Shown: positions 1 through 9,048 of the stretch, in pieces
Numbering within the stretch: position 1 is the stretch's first letter
Layout: each line of letters opens with the position of its first letter
Notes under the pieces: generated by a model
What the model saw: the letters and a program-made list of their open reading frames with translations, nothing else
What the model was told of the DNA's origin: nothing
The model's database searches: none
Assembly (NCBI RefSeq): GCF_042684585.1
Contig: NZ_JBHULS010000002.1
Coordinates: forward strand, 124,001 to 188,000
Length of the DNA: 64,000 nt
From: Algorimicrobium sediminis
GTDB taxonomy: Bacteria > Bacteroidota > Bacteroidia > Flavobacteriales > Flavobacteriaceae
Direction: 5' to 3'
Translations under genes and position numbers: made by a program

Positions 1-57
1 TGGTGCATCCCAACGCTTTGGTAAACCTGTTGTTTCAGTATCAAAAATTAAATACAT
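1..57 (-). CDS. dnaE: DNA polymerase III alpha subunit, N-terminal fragment (exonuclease-type start)
   Basis: Only the first 19 codons lie in the window; the gene runs off the left edge. The peptide MYLIFDTETTGLPKRWDAP holds the DxETTG motif of DEDD 3'-5' proofreading exonucleases. From memory of the family, Flavobacteriaceae carry such an exonuclease fused to the front of the replicative polymerase DnaE, and this opening matches those proteins closely. A stand-alone DnaQ-like exonuclease cannot be excluded from 19 residues. Confidence 0.6.
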   Translation of the reverse strand, partial: MYLIFDTETTGLPKRWDAP

Positions 58-236
58 GGATTGTATGTGGTTTTAAAAATAAGGTATTGCTCTATAAACG
101 GATGTTTAGGAGCTACAAATTATTCCATTCGGAAAAATAAGCCCATAAAATTACATAGAAATAAACCGTTTTTAATTAAAATTTTCAGAATTTTTTAAAA
201 CAAATTCTAAAAATACTTGCTGGTTCCTACAAACAT

Positions 237-262
237 AAAACGCAGCAAATTGCTGCGTTTTA
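237..262 (-). terminator. Intrinsic terminator of the Ca-repeat lipoprotein gene
   Basis: A near-perfect 12-bp inverted repeat (AAAACGCAGCAA / TTGCTGCGTTTT) with a 1-base centre lies about 22 bp past the stop codon at 285. A/T tracts on both arms allow termination in either direction. Confidence 0.85.
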
Positions 263-284
263 ATAAAAAAATTAATTGTTTTAT

Positions 285-1289
285 TTATAGATTGTCCAGG
301 TAATCTGGAATACCATCGCCATCGGTATCGTCGTTCGTCACATCGCCATCGGCGTTAGCATCTTCATCAATGGTTAAAATACCGTCGCCATCATCGTCGT
401 TATCTAAATAATTTGGTACACCGTCGCCGTCTGTATCATCGTCTAAAACCGTTCCGTTAGCATTTACATCTTCATTTATAGTATCTAAAGAATCGCCATC
501 GTCATCGGCATCCAAATAATTAGGCACGGTATCGCCATCGGTATCATCGTTAGTAGGGCTGCCATCGCCATCAACATCTTCTAATATAGATAATAAGCCA
601 TCGCCATCATCGTCGTTACAAAACAAGCTGTCTATTATGTCTTGAATACTACCGTCTGCATCTATACAAGCCATTTGCTTGTTAATTAAGGCTTGTTTGT
701 AAGCATTACAATTGGCAGAATAATCTGACGATGTTGGTGGTGTTTCGGCATACAACGCGGCCGCCAAAGCTTCCTGTATTTCTGCTTCTTCGCAGGACAT
801 TACATTGGGCGCTGCCCCTGCGGGTAGTGGAATATCGAAAAAGACACCTTCGCTAAAAGTAACCACTTTTAACCCATTATTAGAGTAAGCGGTATAGAAA
901 AATTCTCCAGACACGGTGTTATTGGCTGTATCAATTCGGGAAATTGTAATTTGTCCGCTAGCAGGGTACACGTTAAAATCTGGATTAGGTGCATTGGTGG
1001 TAGCAAACTGTGTTTTTTCGAAATCCAAAAATTCGGCTTGATTAGCCGCATTGCCACCTAACTGATAATTGCCAACCGCTAAAGAAGTAAGACGCAGGGT
1101 GACTGTTTCAAAATTATCGTTTCCTGTAATAACTAACAGGCCAGCGTCATTAAAAAAGGCGTTGTAAGTTGTCGCTTTCCAACGAATACCATCTTTTTTT
1201 CCTTGAAGCGCAGGTGTATTAAATTCAACTTCATCGTTACAGCTAAATATGGTGGTAAATACCAAGGCAATAACTAATAGTTTTTTCAT
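285..1289 (-). CDS. Lipoprotein with DUF6252-like domain and thrombospondin type 3-like calcium repeats
   Basis: 334 aa. A lipoprotein signal peptide ends at the lipobox IFSC (Cys17). Residues about 30-155 (starting GKKDGIRWKA) resemble the DUF6252 beta-rich domain of Bacteroidota lipoproteins. From about residue 225 to the end there are three degenerate units of about 36 residues built from DxDxDG and NYLD motifs, the calcium-binding signature of thrombospondin type 3 repeats. The likely site is the outer membrane or cell surface. It stands alone, with its own terminator. The molecular role is unknown; adhesion or a stalk-like Ca-stabilised spacer is inference. Confidence 0.75.
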   Translation of the reverse strand: MKKLLVIALVFTTIFSCNDEVEFNTPALQGKKDGIRWKATTYNAFFNDAGLLVITGNDNFETVTLRLTSLAVGNYQLGGNAANQAEFLDFEKTQFATTNAPNPDFNVYPASGQITISRIDTANNTVSGEFFYTAYSNNGLKVVTFSEGVFFDIPLPAGAAPNVMSCEEAEIQEALAAALYAETPPTSSDYSANCNAYKQALINKQMACIDADGSIQDIIDSLFCNDDDGDGLLSILEDVDGDGSPTNDDTDGDTVPNYLDADDDGDSLDTINEDVNANGTVLDDDTDGDGVPNYLDNDDDGDGILTIDEDANADGDVTNDDTDGDGIPDYLDNL

Positions 1290-1526
1290 AATAATGTGTT
1301 TATTCTAAATAAATCGAAAACTCAAAAATAGAATAAAAAAAATAAGAAATAGAATTTCTAGAAACATTTAAGCCAAGGCGACTTCATACGCACAAAAAAA
1401 CAACGCATAAAATACAAAACAATTCATTTACAACTAGTTGCTTAACAGATTCTTAAAAGCCCAGCAGCCGCTACTAGCGCCTAAAAAAGTTTCCTAAAAA
1501 AACACAAAATTTTAATAAAAATAAAG

Positions 1527-1534
1527 TATATTTG
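1527..1534 (+). promoter_or_regulatory. Putative -7 promoter element of rpsP
   Basis: TATATTTG matches the Bacteroidota -7 consensus TAnnTTTG, 46 bp before the rpsP ATG. No clear -33 TTG is present. The leader contains a small hairpin at 1552-1566 (GAGGT / ACCTC), which might be a ribosomal-protein leader structure. Confidence 0.5.
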
Positions 1535-1580
1535 CAGCCTTATTAATAACCGAGGTCGCGAACCTCACTAATTAATTTTT

Positions 1581-2081
1581 ATGTCAGTTAAAATTAGATT
1601 ACAAAGACACGGTAAAAAAGGAAAACCTTTTTACTGGATTGTTGCAGCGGATGCGCGTGCAAAAAGAGATGGTAAATACCTAGAAAAATTAGGTATTTAT
1701 AACCCAAACACAAACCCTGCAACTATTGATTTGGATGTGGACGGTGCCGTAAAATGGTTACAAAATGGTGCACAACCAACAAAAACTGCCAAAGGTATTT
1801 TATCTTACAAAGGCGTTTTGTTAAAAAATCATTTAGCAGGTGGTGTTAGAAAAGGAGCCTTAACGGAAGAGCAGGCAGAAGAAAAATTTAATGCATGGTT
1901 GGAGGAAAAAACAGGTAAAATTGCCGCTAAAACCGAAAACTTATCAGCTGCAGAAGCAGAAGCCAAAGCCAAAGCTTTAGAAGCTGAAAAAGCAACAAAC
2001 GCCGCACGTGTGGCAGCTAACGCGCCAGCGGAAGAAGAAGCACCTGCAGCAGAAGCAGAAGCTTCAAACGAAGAAGAATAA
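1581..2081 (+). CDS. rpsP: 30S ribosomal protein S16 with long C-terminal extension
   Basis: 166 aa. Residues 1-80 are a standard bS16 (MSVKIRLQRHGKKGKPFYWIVAAD...), a small-subunit assembly protein that binds 16S rRNA. After residue about 100 comes an Ala/Glu/Lys-rich, low-complexity, probably helical and disordered tail (AEAEAKAKALEAEKATN... ending in EEE). bS16 is usually about 80-90 aa; to my knowledge the extension is common in Bacteroidota. It is followed by its own terminator, then by rimM, a classic neighbour of rpsP. Confidence 0.97.
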   Translation: MSVKIRLQRHGKKGKPFYWIVAADARAKRDGKYLEKLGIYNPNTNPATIDLDVDGAVKWLQNGAQPTKTAKGILSYKGVLLKNHLAGGVRKGALTEEQAEEKFNAWLEEKTGKIAAKTENLSAAEAEAKAKALEAEKATNAARVAANAPAEEEAPAAEAEASNEEE

Positions 2082-2105
2082 AAAACTATTTTTTTTATAC
2101 TTTTG

Positions 2106-2134
2106 AACCCAGACTATGCAGTCTGGGTTTTTTT
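2106..2134 (+). terminator. Intrinsic terminator after rpsP
   Basis: 10-bp stem AACCCAGACT / AGTCTGGGTT with a 4-nt loop, followed by a run of seven T. It separates rpsP from rimM, so rimM depends on read-through or on its own promoter. Confidence 0.92.
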
Positions 2135-2242
2135 ATGTTCTAGCGCTTTTAAAGTATCCAAACTCATTTAAGTTGGTAAACCTAAAACCACATAAACCGC
2201 GTTAGTTTGTAAACGGCATACCATGATAACAAGAAGAAAACT

Positions 2243-2776
2243 ATGAAAAAAGAAGATTGTTTTTTTTTAGGAAAAATAGTGTCTAAATACAGTTTTAAAG
2301 GCGAGTTGCTAATAAAACTAGACACAGACGAACCGCATTTATATGAAGATTTAGATGCCATGTTTGTAGATTTACGAAATAATTTAGTTCCCTTCTTTGT
2401 GGAATCCTCCCAGCTACACAAATCCGATTTATTGCGAGTGCGTTTTGAAGATGTAAATACAGAGGAAGATGCAGAGGCGCTTTTGAAGTCCGACATCTAC
2501 TTACCCTTAAATTTGTTGCCGAAATTGGAAGGCAATAAATTTTACTATCACGAAATTATTGGATTTACCGTAACCGATGTAAATTTTGGACATGTAGGTA
2601 TTGTAAGCGGTGTAAACGATAGTACTTCACAGGCCTTGTTTGAAATAGATCAGGATGGTACTGAAATTTTAATTCCTATGAACGATGCCTTTATTGTTTC
2701 TGTAAACAAAGCAGAAAAAACGCTGGTATTAAACACTCCAGAAGGTTTAATAGATTTGTATTTAGATACAAACTAA
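2243..2776 (+). CDS. rimM: Ribosome maturation factor RimM
   Basis: 177 aa, the normal family length. The N-terminal RimM domain (residues about 7-85, GKIVSKYSFKGELLIKLDTD) and the C-terminal PRC-barrel (about 95-170, FYYHEIIGFTVTD...ILIPMNDAFI) are both present. It helps 30S head assembly and 16S processing and binds protein S19. The position right after rpsP matches the widespread rpsP-rimM arrangement; trmN6 follows 23 bp downstream and is probably co-transcribed. Confidence 0.95.
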   Translation: MKKEDCFFLGKIVSKYSFKGELLIKLDTDEPHLYEDLDAMFVDLRNNLVPFFVESSQLHKSDLLRVRFEDVNTEEDAEALLKSDIYLPLNLLPKLEGNKFYYHEIIGFTVTDVNFGHVGIVSGVNDSTSQALFEIDQDGTEILIPMNDAFIVSVNKAEKTLVLNTPEGLIDLYLDTN

Positions 2777-2799
2777 TACCTACAACACCGGAAACAACC

Positions 2800-3528
2800 A
2801 TGAACAAGCCTTTTAAATTTAAAGCGTTTACTGTACAACAGGACCAATGCGCCATGAAAATTGGAACAGACAGTGTTTTGTTGGGTGCTTGGACCAATTT
2901 AAATTTTAGTCCTACCAGTATTTTGGACATTGGCGCCGGGACAGGCATTTTAGCTTTAATGCTGGCCCAAAGAGTTGCTGCTACCGGATTGTATGTAAAC
3001 ACCATAGATGCACTGGAAATTGACGCCAATGCCTACGAGCAATGCGTTGATAATTTTGAAAATTCACCTTGGGCCGATGCGCTATTTTGCTACCATGCTT
3101 CTTTAGAAGAATTTGCCGAAGAAATAGACGATACCTACGATTTAATTATTTCTAATCCGCCATTTTATTCCGAAAACTACAAAACACCCAACCAACAGCG
3201 CGACAGTGCGCGCTTTCAAGATGCCATGCCTTTTCCGCAGTTACTGGCAGCTGTGGCTAAATTACTGTCAGAAACAGGTCAGTTTTCCGTTATTGTGCCA
3301 CACCAAGAAGCATCTCACTTCCTTGAGCTAGCCACCAACTTCAAGTTATACCCTAACTACATAACACAGGTAAAAGGGCACGCAACAGCCCCCGTAAAAC
3401 GCAGCTTGATAACTTTAAGCAAACAGGCAACTAATATCCAAGAAACCACATTGGTAATTGAAACCGAAAGACACCAATACACACAGGACTACATTAATTT
3501 AACGCAAGCTTTTTACTTAAATATGTAA
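2800..3528 (+). CDS. trmN6: tRNA1(Val) (adenine(37)-N6)-methyltransferase
   Basis: 242 aa SAM-dependent methyltransferase of the YfiC/TrmN6 family. The opening FKFKAFTVQQDQCAMKIGTDSVLLGAW is the family signature. SAM motif I is DIGAGTGILAL (about 46-56), and the N6-adenine catalytic motif NPPFY is at about residue 117-121. It methylates A37 of tRNA-Val. It follows rimM closely on the same strand, so the block is tRNA/ribosome-maturation themed. Confidence 0.9.
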   Translation: MNKPFKFKAFTVQQDQCAMKIGTDSVLLGAWTNLNFSPTSILDIGAGTGILALMLAQRVAATGLYVNTIDALEIDANAYEQCVDNFENSPWADALFCYHASLEEFAEEIDDTYDLIISNPPFYSENYKTPNQQRDSARFQDAMPFPQLLAAVAKLLSETGQFSVIVPHQEASHFLELATNFKLYPNYITQVKGHATAPVKRSLITLSKQATNIQETTLVIETERHQYTQDYINLTQAFYLNM

Positions 3529-3659
3529 CCAGGCTTCGGTTTTTAGGGACCCCTTATTTCTACTAACCTTAATAAGTTTCACACTTTTTAAGCTTTTAAG
3601 TATGAAAGCTCTAAAATTTAGCGTAGCTTTAAAGTTATAACCATTTTAAATTCAGACTA

Positions 3660-4685
3660 TTGAGCACTTCTAAAATTGAGGTTTCCGGACAGCAACTTAT
3701 CAAAACACTCCTTATAATAGGTGGTGTAGTAAGTTTACTTTACTTTGGAAAAAGTTTACTTATGCCCCTAATTGTTGGCGTTATTGTGGCCATTGTATTA
3801 GACATTCCTGTTAAGCAGTTTACAAAGTGGGGGCTCCCTAAATGGCTGGGTATTGTTTGTGCAATTTTATTAATGCTCGTAATTTTTTCTTTACTGTTCT
3901 GGCTTATTACCTCGCAAATAAACACCATGGCAGAAGATTGGCCTACTATAAAAGAAAAAGCCACCGAAGAATTAAACACCTTTTCTAAATGGCTTAACAG
4001 TCATTTAAATTGGGATTACAAAGATTATATAGACAACAATAAAAAAATTATTGACAAAGCCGAAGTGCTAGCTAGTTCGTTTCTAGCTTCTGTAATGAAT
4101 TTACTATCGCAATCGCTTATTATTTTTGTGTACATTATTCTGTTTTTAATGCAAAAAACCCAATTCGTAACATTTTTTAAAAAATTAGCATCCAATAATA
4201 CAGCAGCCACCGCATTATTAAGCAATGCAGCGGCTATTGTAAAAAGTTATTTTGTTGGAAAAGGAAAAATTATGCTTTTCCTGTTTGGTATTTACTACAT
4301 TGGTTTTTTAATAGGCTCTGTTCCTTACGCTTTATTTTTAGCACTATTTGCCGCCTTATTTTCAATTATTCCTTATGTAGGAAATATTATTGGTGGTGGC
4401 GTTGCGGTTATACTATCCTATTTATATGCAGGAACTACGCCAGCTTTAATTGTTATTGCTGTAGTTTCGGCAGCCCAATTAATAGAAAACTACGTGTTAA
4501 CACCTTGGGTAATAGGCGACGAAATTAATTTAAATCCGTTTATAACTATTTTTGGCATTATTCTGTTTTCCTCTATTTGGGGTGTTGTTGGTGCTATTAT
4601 ATCCTTACCCATTTTAGCTGTTTTAAAAGTTTTTTTCGATCATACCAAAGGCATGGAGCCCTATGCCTATTTGCTAAAAAAATAA
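3660..4685 (+). CDS. AI-2E family transporter (PerM/YdiK-like permease)
   Basis: 341 aa membrane protein with about seven to eight hydrophobic helices and the PF01594-type ending (ALFSIIPYVGNIIGGG, then LIENYVLTPWVIGDEINLNPFITIFGIILFSSIWG). The start is TTG at 3660; the next ATG would remove part of the first membrane helix, so TTG is preferred. Some family members export autoinducer-2 or act as Na/H antiporters; the substrate cannot be told from sequence. It stands alone on the plus strand. Confidence 0.85.
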   Translation: MSTSKIEVSGQQLIKTLLIIGGVVSLLYFGKSLLMPLIVGVIVAIVLDIPVKQFTKWGLPKWLGIVCAILLMLVIFSLLFWLITSQINTMAEDWPTIKEKATEELNTFSKWLNSHLNWDYKDYIDNNKKIIDKAEVLASSFLASVMNLLSQSLIIFVYIILFLMQKTQFVTFFKKLASNNTAATALLSNAAAIVKSYFVGKGKIMLFLFGIYYIGFLIGSVPYALFLALFAALFSIIPYVGNIIGGGVAVILSYLYAGTTPALIVIAVVSAAQLIENYVLTPWVIGDEINLNPFITIFGIILFSSIWGVVGAIISLPILAVLKVFFDHTKGMEPYAYLLKK

Positions 4686-4767
4686 GTAACTTCCACAACT
4701 AAAAGCCGCGTCCATTTTTATAGGAACTGTTTTAGGTGTAAATAGCAGCGGAAAAAGTAATATTAAA

Positions 4768-4799
4768 TTGTTAGCTGAAAAACGATTTCGTTATCTTTG
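4768..4799 (+). promoter_or_regulatory. Promoter of glutaryl-CoA dehydrogenase gene
   Basis: TTG at 4768-4770, a 21-bp spacer, then TATCTTTG at 4792-4799. Both Bacteroidota primary-sigma elements are present. The predicted transcript start (about 4805) rules out start codons upstream of 4828. Confidence 0.75.
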
Positions 4800-4827
4800 C
4801 AAAACAATTAAAAAACACAATTTTAGT

Positions 4828-6006
4828 ATGAAGCCAGATTTATTTGAAGCTCCAGATTATTACAACCTAGACGAGCTTTTAACTGATGAACATAAATTAG
4901 TACGCGACGCTGCCCGCGAATGGGTAAAGAGAGACGTGTCTCCTATTATTGAAGACTATGCACAGCGTGCGGAATTTCCAGAGCAAATTATAGGTGGCTT
5001 GGCAGAAATTGGTGCCTTTGGCCCTTATATTCCTGAAGAATACGGTGGTGCTGGTTTAGATCAGATTTCCTATGGTTTAATTATGCAAGAAATTGAGCGT
5101 GGCGATTCTGGTGTGCGCAGTACAGCTTCCGTGCAATCGTCCTTGGTTATGTATCCAATCTGGAAATACGGCAACGAGGCCCAGCGTAAAAAATATTTAC
5201 CAAAATTAGCATCTGGTGAGTGGATGGGGTCTTTTGGTTTAACGGAACCAGACCACGGCTCTAACCCTGGTGGTATGACAACCAATTTTAAAGATATGGG
5301 CGACCATTACCTTTTAAATGGTGCTAAAATGTGGATTTCCAATTCGCCTTTTTGCCATGTAGCTGTTGTTTGGGCTAAAAACGAGGAAGGTCGTATTCAT
5401 GGTCTTATTGTTGAGCGCGGTATGGAAGGGTTTTCAACACCAGAAACACACAACAAATGGTCGTTACGTGCTTCGGCAACTGGCGAGTTAATTTTTGATA
5501 ATGTAAAAGTACCTAAAGAAAACTTACTACCTAATAAGTCTGGTTTAGGCGCGCCACTTGGCTGTCTAGATTCAGCACGTTTTGGTATTGCTTGGGGTGC
5601 TATTGGTGCCGCTATGGATTGCTACGATACGGCTTTACGATACAGTAAAGAGCGTATGCAATTTGGTAAACCAATTGGCCAATTCCAGTTACAACAGAAA
5701 AAATTGGCTGAAATGATTACCGAAATTACAAAAGCACAATTATTAGCATGGCGTTTGGGTGTTATGCGCGAGAATGGCACAGCAACTTCAGCTCAAATTT
5801 CTATGGCTAAACGCAACAACGTAGAAATGGCTATTAATATAGCACGCGAAGCAAGACAAATACTAGGCGGCATGGGAATAACAGGCGAATATTCAATAAT
5901 GCGCCACTCTATGAACCTAGAAAGTGTTATTACTTACGAAGGCACACACGATATTCACTTACTAATTACAGGACTGGATATTACAGGTTTAAATGCCTTT
6001 AAATAA
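4828..6006 (+). CDS. gcdH: Glutaryl-CoA dehydrogenase (acyl-CoA dehydrogenase family)
   Basis: 392 aa from the ATG at 4828, chosen because a promoter lies just upstream (4768-4799) and because it gives the usual GCDH length. FAD enzyme that oxidises and decarboxylates glutaryl-CoA to crotonyl-CoA in lysine/tryptophan breakdown. Signatures: GPYIPEEYGGAGLDQISYGLIMQEIERGDSG, RSTASVQSSLVMYPI (its Arg fits the glutaryl-carboxylate-binding Arg of human GCDH), FGLTEPDHGSNPGGM, and the catalytic base E371 in TYEGTHDIH. Another short-chain acyl-CoA dehydrogenase specificity is less likely, given RSTASVQSSL. Confidence 0.88.
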   Translation: MKPDLFEAPDYYNLDELLTDEHKLVRDAAREWVKRDVSPIIEDYAQRAEFPEQIIGGLAEIGAFGPYIPEEYGGAGLDQISYGLIMQEIERGDSGVRSTASVQSSLVMYPIWKYGNEAQRKKYLPKLASGEWMGSFGLTEPDHGSNPGGMTTNFKDMGDHYLLNGAKMWISNSPFCHVAVVWAKNEEGRIHGLIVERGMEGFSTPETHNKWSLRASATGELIFDNVKVPKENLLPNKSGLGAPLGCLDSARFGIAWGAIGAAMDCYDTALRYSKERMQFGKPIGQFQLQQKKLAEMITEITKAQLLAWRLGVMRENGTATSAQISMAKRNNVEMAINIAREARQILGGMGITGEYSIMRHSMNLESVITYEGTHDIHLLITGLDITGLNAFK

Positions 6007-6055
6007 TAAACACCGCTAAACAACAAGGCTGTAAACTATTACTTGCAGCCATCAT

Positions 6056-6093
6056 AAAAAAAATGCTTTTCCCAGTGGAGAAGCATTTTTTTT
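6056..6093 (+). terminator. Intrinsic terminator after gcdH
   Basis: 10-bp stem (ATGCTTTTCC / GGAGAAGCAT, one G-T wobble) with a CAGT loop, flanked by A and T runs. Confidence 0.9.
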
Positions 6094-6217
6094 AGCCTAT
6101 ACTTATTTGTTTTGTTTTCAGTAACACCAAAAACACCCATTTCTAGAAAGCAAAAAATTGATTTGAAACGCAATAAGGTAGCGCTTTTGTATGGGTTTAG
6201 AAATATGTTACTACCAC

Positions 6218-6625
6218 CTAATCCACATTCTTAACCCATGGCGAAGCTAAAAATCCGGCCCTGCGCTCAAGTGGATCGTTTATAAGGGTAAAGCGAATGG
6301 TATCCGACTTTATTTCGTAATAATAAACACCTGGTCTGGGATCGCTAGACATAGGATCTGACCCTTGAATGTTAATAAAACTAATTTTGTTTTGATCTAA
6401 TTCTATCCGGCCTTCCACTTCAATCTCCTCATTTAACAAGACATCTACATGAAAGGTATAATCCGGACGTACAAGCAATTCTACATTGGCATTGGGATTG
6501 ACTAATTTCCATGTATTGAAAATTTCATTTTGAACAACAACAATTTCATCATCCTTTTTGTCGTCGCATGAAACGAAAAGAAAAAGCGCTACAAGACCTA
6601 AAATTACATTCAATTTTTTTAACAT
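6218..6625 (-). CDS. Small lipoprotein of unknown function
   Basis: 135 aa. The signal peptide ends in the lipobox LFVSC (about Cys20), followed by an Asp/Lys-rich linker (DDKKDDE), typical of Bacteroidota lipoproteins exported to the outer membrane. The rest (FNTWKLVNPNANVELLVRPDYTFHVDV...) is beta-rich and resembles lipocalin-like/DUF-type small lipoproteins, but I cannot name a family. It is monocistronic, with no functional context. Confidence 0.65.
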   Translation of the reverse strand: MLKKLNVILGLVALFLFVSCDDKKDDEIVVVQNEIFNTWKLVNPNANVELLVRPDYTFHVDVLLNEEIEVEGRIELDQNKISFINIQGSDPMSSDPRPGVYYYEIKSDTIRFTLINDPLERRAGFLASPWVKNVD

Positions 6626-7064
6626 ACTCTTTTATTTTTAATTAGTAAAACTCAAGCAAACACCCTATTATCTTTTTAGAAAATATTTTTAGTAGGTTTC
6701 TAAAATGCCTAATTGATCCTAGTGGTAAACCTGCTTTTAGGAATTTCGAATATATTTATTATTGACCAAATACCAAAATCTAATTTTAGTATTTATGCAA
6801 TTTAAAAGCAAATCTTTTTTAAAGGTAAATATTTGAATTCCTATTCGTTACCGCCAATTAGCATAACTATTTTACATGATAATTTCGGCCTCTAAATAGG
6901 TTTCGAAGTACTTTTTGTGGCTTAAACTGATTAGGCAAGCGCCATAATGATTATTTTTTTTGGTCTAATAATTTCAGGTAAACAAACCAAGTCACCACCA
7001 ATAGCATCAAAAAAGACGGTGTATCTGGCTGGTTCTTAACCAAGTATTTTTGGCTGTTAGAAAA
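6626..7064. other. Intergenic stretch without recognisable gene
   Basis: 439 bp, AT-rich. No ORF of useful length, RNA gene or long repeat seen on either strand. It lies between two minus-strand genes, so it should contain the promoter of the 6218-6625 lipoprotein and the 3' end of the ferredoxin transcript. No convincing TAnnTTTG or terminator was found. Confidence 0.6.
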
Positions 7065-7397
7065 CTATTCTTCGGGAGCCAATGCTACCACAAGCCCTTC
7101 CATTTCGGGCGTAATTTGAATCTGACATCCCAAACGAGAACTGTCCTTTACGTTAAACGCCTCTGAAAGCATAGCCTCCTCATCGGCTTGCATTTCTGGC
7201 AAATTTGTATCGCTTAATACGTAGCATTGACAACTAGCGCACATGGCCATACCGCCACAAATACCAATAGTACCCTCTGGGGCCAACTCGTAACTCCTAA
7301 CAACTTCCATGAGATTCATGGCCATGTCTGTTGGTGCCGCTATGTTATGCGACACGCCTTCTCGATCTATAATGGTAATATTTACGTCTTGTTCCAT
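7065..7397 (-). CDS. 2Fe-2S ferredoxin, adrenodoxin type
   Basis: 110 aa. Cluster ligands follow the vertebrate/ISC-type pattern C47-x5-C53-x2-C56 and C91 (GICGGMAMCASCQCY ... RLGCQI). This is a low-potential electron carrier. It is the last of four same-strand genes (Mrp, NifU-type, ferredoxin reductase, ferredoxin); the reductase immediately upstream is the obvious electron donor, and the context suggests supply of electrons to Fe-S assembly or to a heme/desaturase-type enzyme. C58 is an additional, non-ligand cysteine. Confidence 0.92.
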   Translation of the reverse strand: MEQDVNITIIDREGVSHNIAAPTDMAMNLMEVVRSYELAPEGTIGICGGMAMCASCQCYVLSDTNLPEMQADEEAMLSEAFNVKDSSRLGCQIQITPEMEGLVVALAPEE

Positions 7398-7529
7398 AAT
7401 TTATCCTTTGCGCGAAGCCCTGTGCATTTGTTTTTAAGCTTAATACCGTGTAAAGCAGCTTTTACAATAAACACAACTAACGATATTTTAGGTGCTTAAA
7501 TTGTTTAAAACAATTATGCGTTTTTAATA

Positions 7530-8585
7530 TTAATCGAAAGCTTTAATAACGGGTTTTGGCGCTTCTTTTCTAGTACCATCAAAACCATCTACGCCTGCTA
7601 CGGTTGTATATTTTAGTACGTAGCGTTTGCCTGGATTTATTATTTGGTACGCAGACTGACACATAAGCGTTGCTTCATGAAAGCCGCACAAAATAAGTTT
7701 TAGTTTTCCCGGATAGGTATTGACGTCGCCAATGGCAAATACACCAGGTATGTTGGTTTGGTAATCTAAACAGTTATTAACTTTAATGGCATTTTTTTCA
7801 ATTTCGAAGCCCCAGTCTGCTATTGGTCCTAATTTAGGCGACAAACCAAAAAGTGGTATAAAATGATCGCAATCTACCTTAATTGGAGCTTCGTCTTTAA
7901 CGGTTACCTCTACACCCGCGACCCGCTTGTCTCCGTAAATATTGGTGACTTCGGCTGGCGTAATTAAATTAATTTTACCTTCATTTTTAAGTTGTTGTAC
8001 TTGTTCTACCGAGTCCAAATGACCTCTAAACTCGTTACGTCTGTGTATTAGGGTTACTTGGCTAGCTACATTACTTAAAAAGATACTCCAATCCAAAGCA
8101 GAATCGCCACCACCAGCAATAACCACCCGCTTATTGCGGTATAATTCTGGATCTTTAACCATGTATTCTACGCCTTTATCTTCGTAATCTGCAAGATTAT
8201 CTATTAACGGTTTCCGTGGTTCAAAACTACCCAAACCACCTGCAATGGCAACAACCGGTGCATGATGTTTGGTTCCTTTATTGGTGGTAACAATAAAAGT
8301 ACCGTCTTCCTGTTTTTCTAACGTTTCGGCGCGTTCACCAAGGGTAAAGCCGGGTTCAAACTGTTTGCATTGCTCCAAAAGCTTAACCGTTAAATCGCCT
8401 GCTAAAATTTCAGGATAGGCAGGAATATCGTAAATGGGTTTTTTAGGATACAGTTCTGTGCACTGTCCGCCAGCTTGTGGTAAGGCATCTATTAAGTGGC
8501 ATTTCAATTTTAAAAGGCCAGCTTCAAAAACGGTAAATAGTCCGGTTGGACCGGCGCCAATAATAAGTATATCTGTTTTAATCAT
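7530..8585 (-). CDS. Ferredoxin--NADP+ reductase, thioredoxin-reductase-like type
   Basis: 351 aa FAD/NAD(P) flavoprotein of the YumC/type 2 FNR family. The FAD-binding motif GAGPTG is at residues 10-15, with the family-typical PQAGGQCTELYPKKPIYDIPAYPEI following. The NADP motif GGGDSALDW is at about 158-166, and the C-terminal FAD motif FAIGDVNTYPGKLKLI near 290. It lacks the CxxC of thioredoxin reductase, which supports the FNR role. It is 132 bp upstream of the ferredoxin gene on the same strand. Confidence 0.88.
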   Translation of the reverse strand: MIKTDILIIGAGPTGLFTVFEAGLLKLKCHLIDALPQAGGQCTELYPKKPIYDIPAYPEILAGDLTVKLLEQCKQFEPGFTLGERAETLEKQEDGTFIVTTNKGTKHHAPVVAIAGGLGSFEPRKPLIDNLADYEDKGVEYMVKDPELYRNKRVVIAGGGDSALDWSIFLSNVASQVTLIHRRNEFRGHLDSVEQVQQLKNEGKINLITPAEVTNIYGDKRVAGVEVTVKDEAPIKVDCDHFIPLFGLSPKLGPIADWGFEIEKNAIKVNNCLDYQTNIPGVFAIGDVNTYPGKLKLILCGFHEATLMCQSAYQIINPGKRYVLKYTTVAGVDGFDGTRKEAPKPVIKAFD

Positions 8586-8802
8586 TTTTTTACTTTCAAA
8601 TTAGGTACTAACCCTAACTAATTATAATATATGCTAATTGAATACTTTTTTAAAGTAAGTAAGCTGTTTTCGTGTAGCTGCAAATTTCCTATTAATCCTA
8701 ACTATTTTATATGACATAAATCAGTTTACACATATTGCAAAGAAATTCTGTAATCATCCTATTTGGTTACAGCACTACTGTAAACCAATAAAATATAACG
8801 AA

Positions 8803-9045
8803 TTAGGCCTCTACATTAATAACATGCTCTATTTGTGGCGCATATTTTTTTATAGTCATTTCCACACCAGACTTTAAGGTCATTTGGTTTACGCTGCAAC
8901 CAACACAAGCACCTTGCAACTGTACCTTTACAAGTTTGCCATCTTCAATAGAAAGCAAGGAAATATCGCCGCCGTCACTTTGTAAAAACGGGCGAATTTC
9001 ATCCAACGCCTTTTCTATATTTAGTTTTAATTCTTCTGCCGTCAT
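8803..9045 (-). CDS. NifU C-terminal-type Fe-S scaffold protein
   Basis: 80 aa, essentially the whole NifU C-terminal (Nfu) domain. It has the conserved CVGC motif (C47, C50), where a 4Fe-4S cluster bridges a dimer, and the usual LQSDGGDISLLSIEDG before it. It carries or assembles Fe-S clusters for transfer to apo-proteins. It starts 3 bp after the mrp stop, so it is translationally linked to the Fe-S carrier ATPase. Confidence 0.93.
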   Translation of the reverse strand: MTAEELKLNIEKALDEIRPFLQSDGGDISLLSIEDGKLVKVQLQGACVGCSVNQMTLKSGVEMTIKKYAPQIEHVINVEA

Positions 9046-9048
9046 AAC

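Noticed and set aside
7530..8585. Thioredoxin reductase
   Set aside because: No redox CxxC in the NAD domain; motifs and the neighbouring ferredoxin favour the ferredoxin reductase type.
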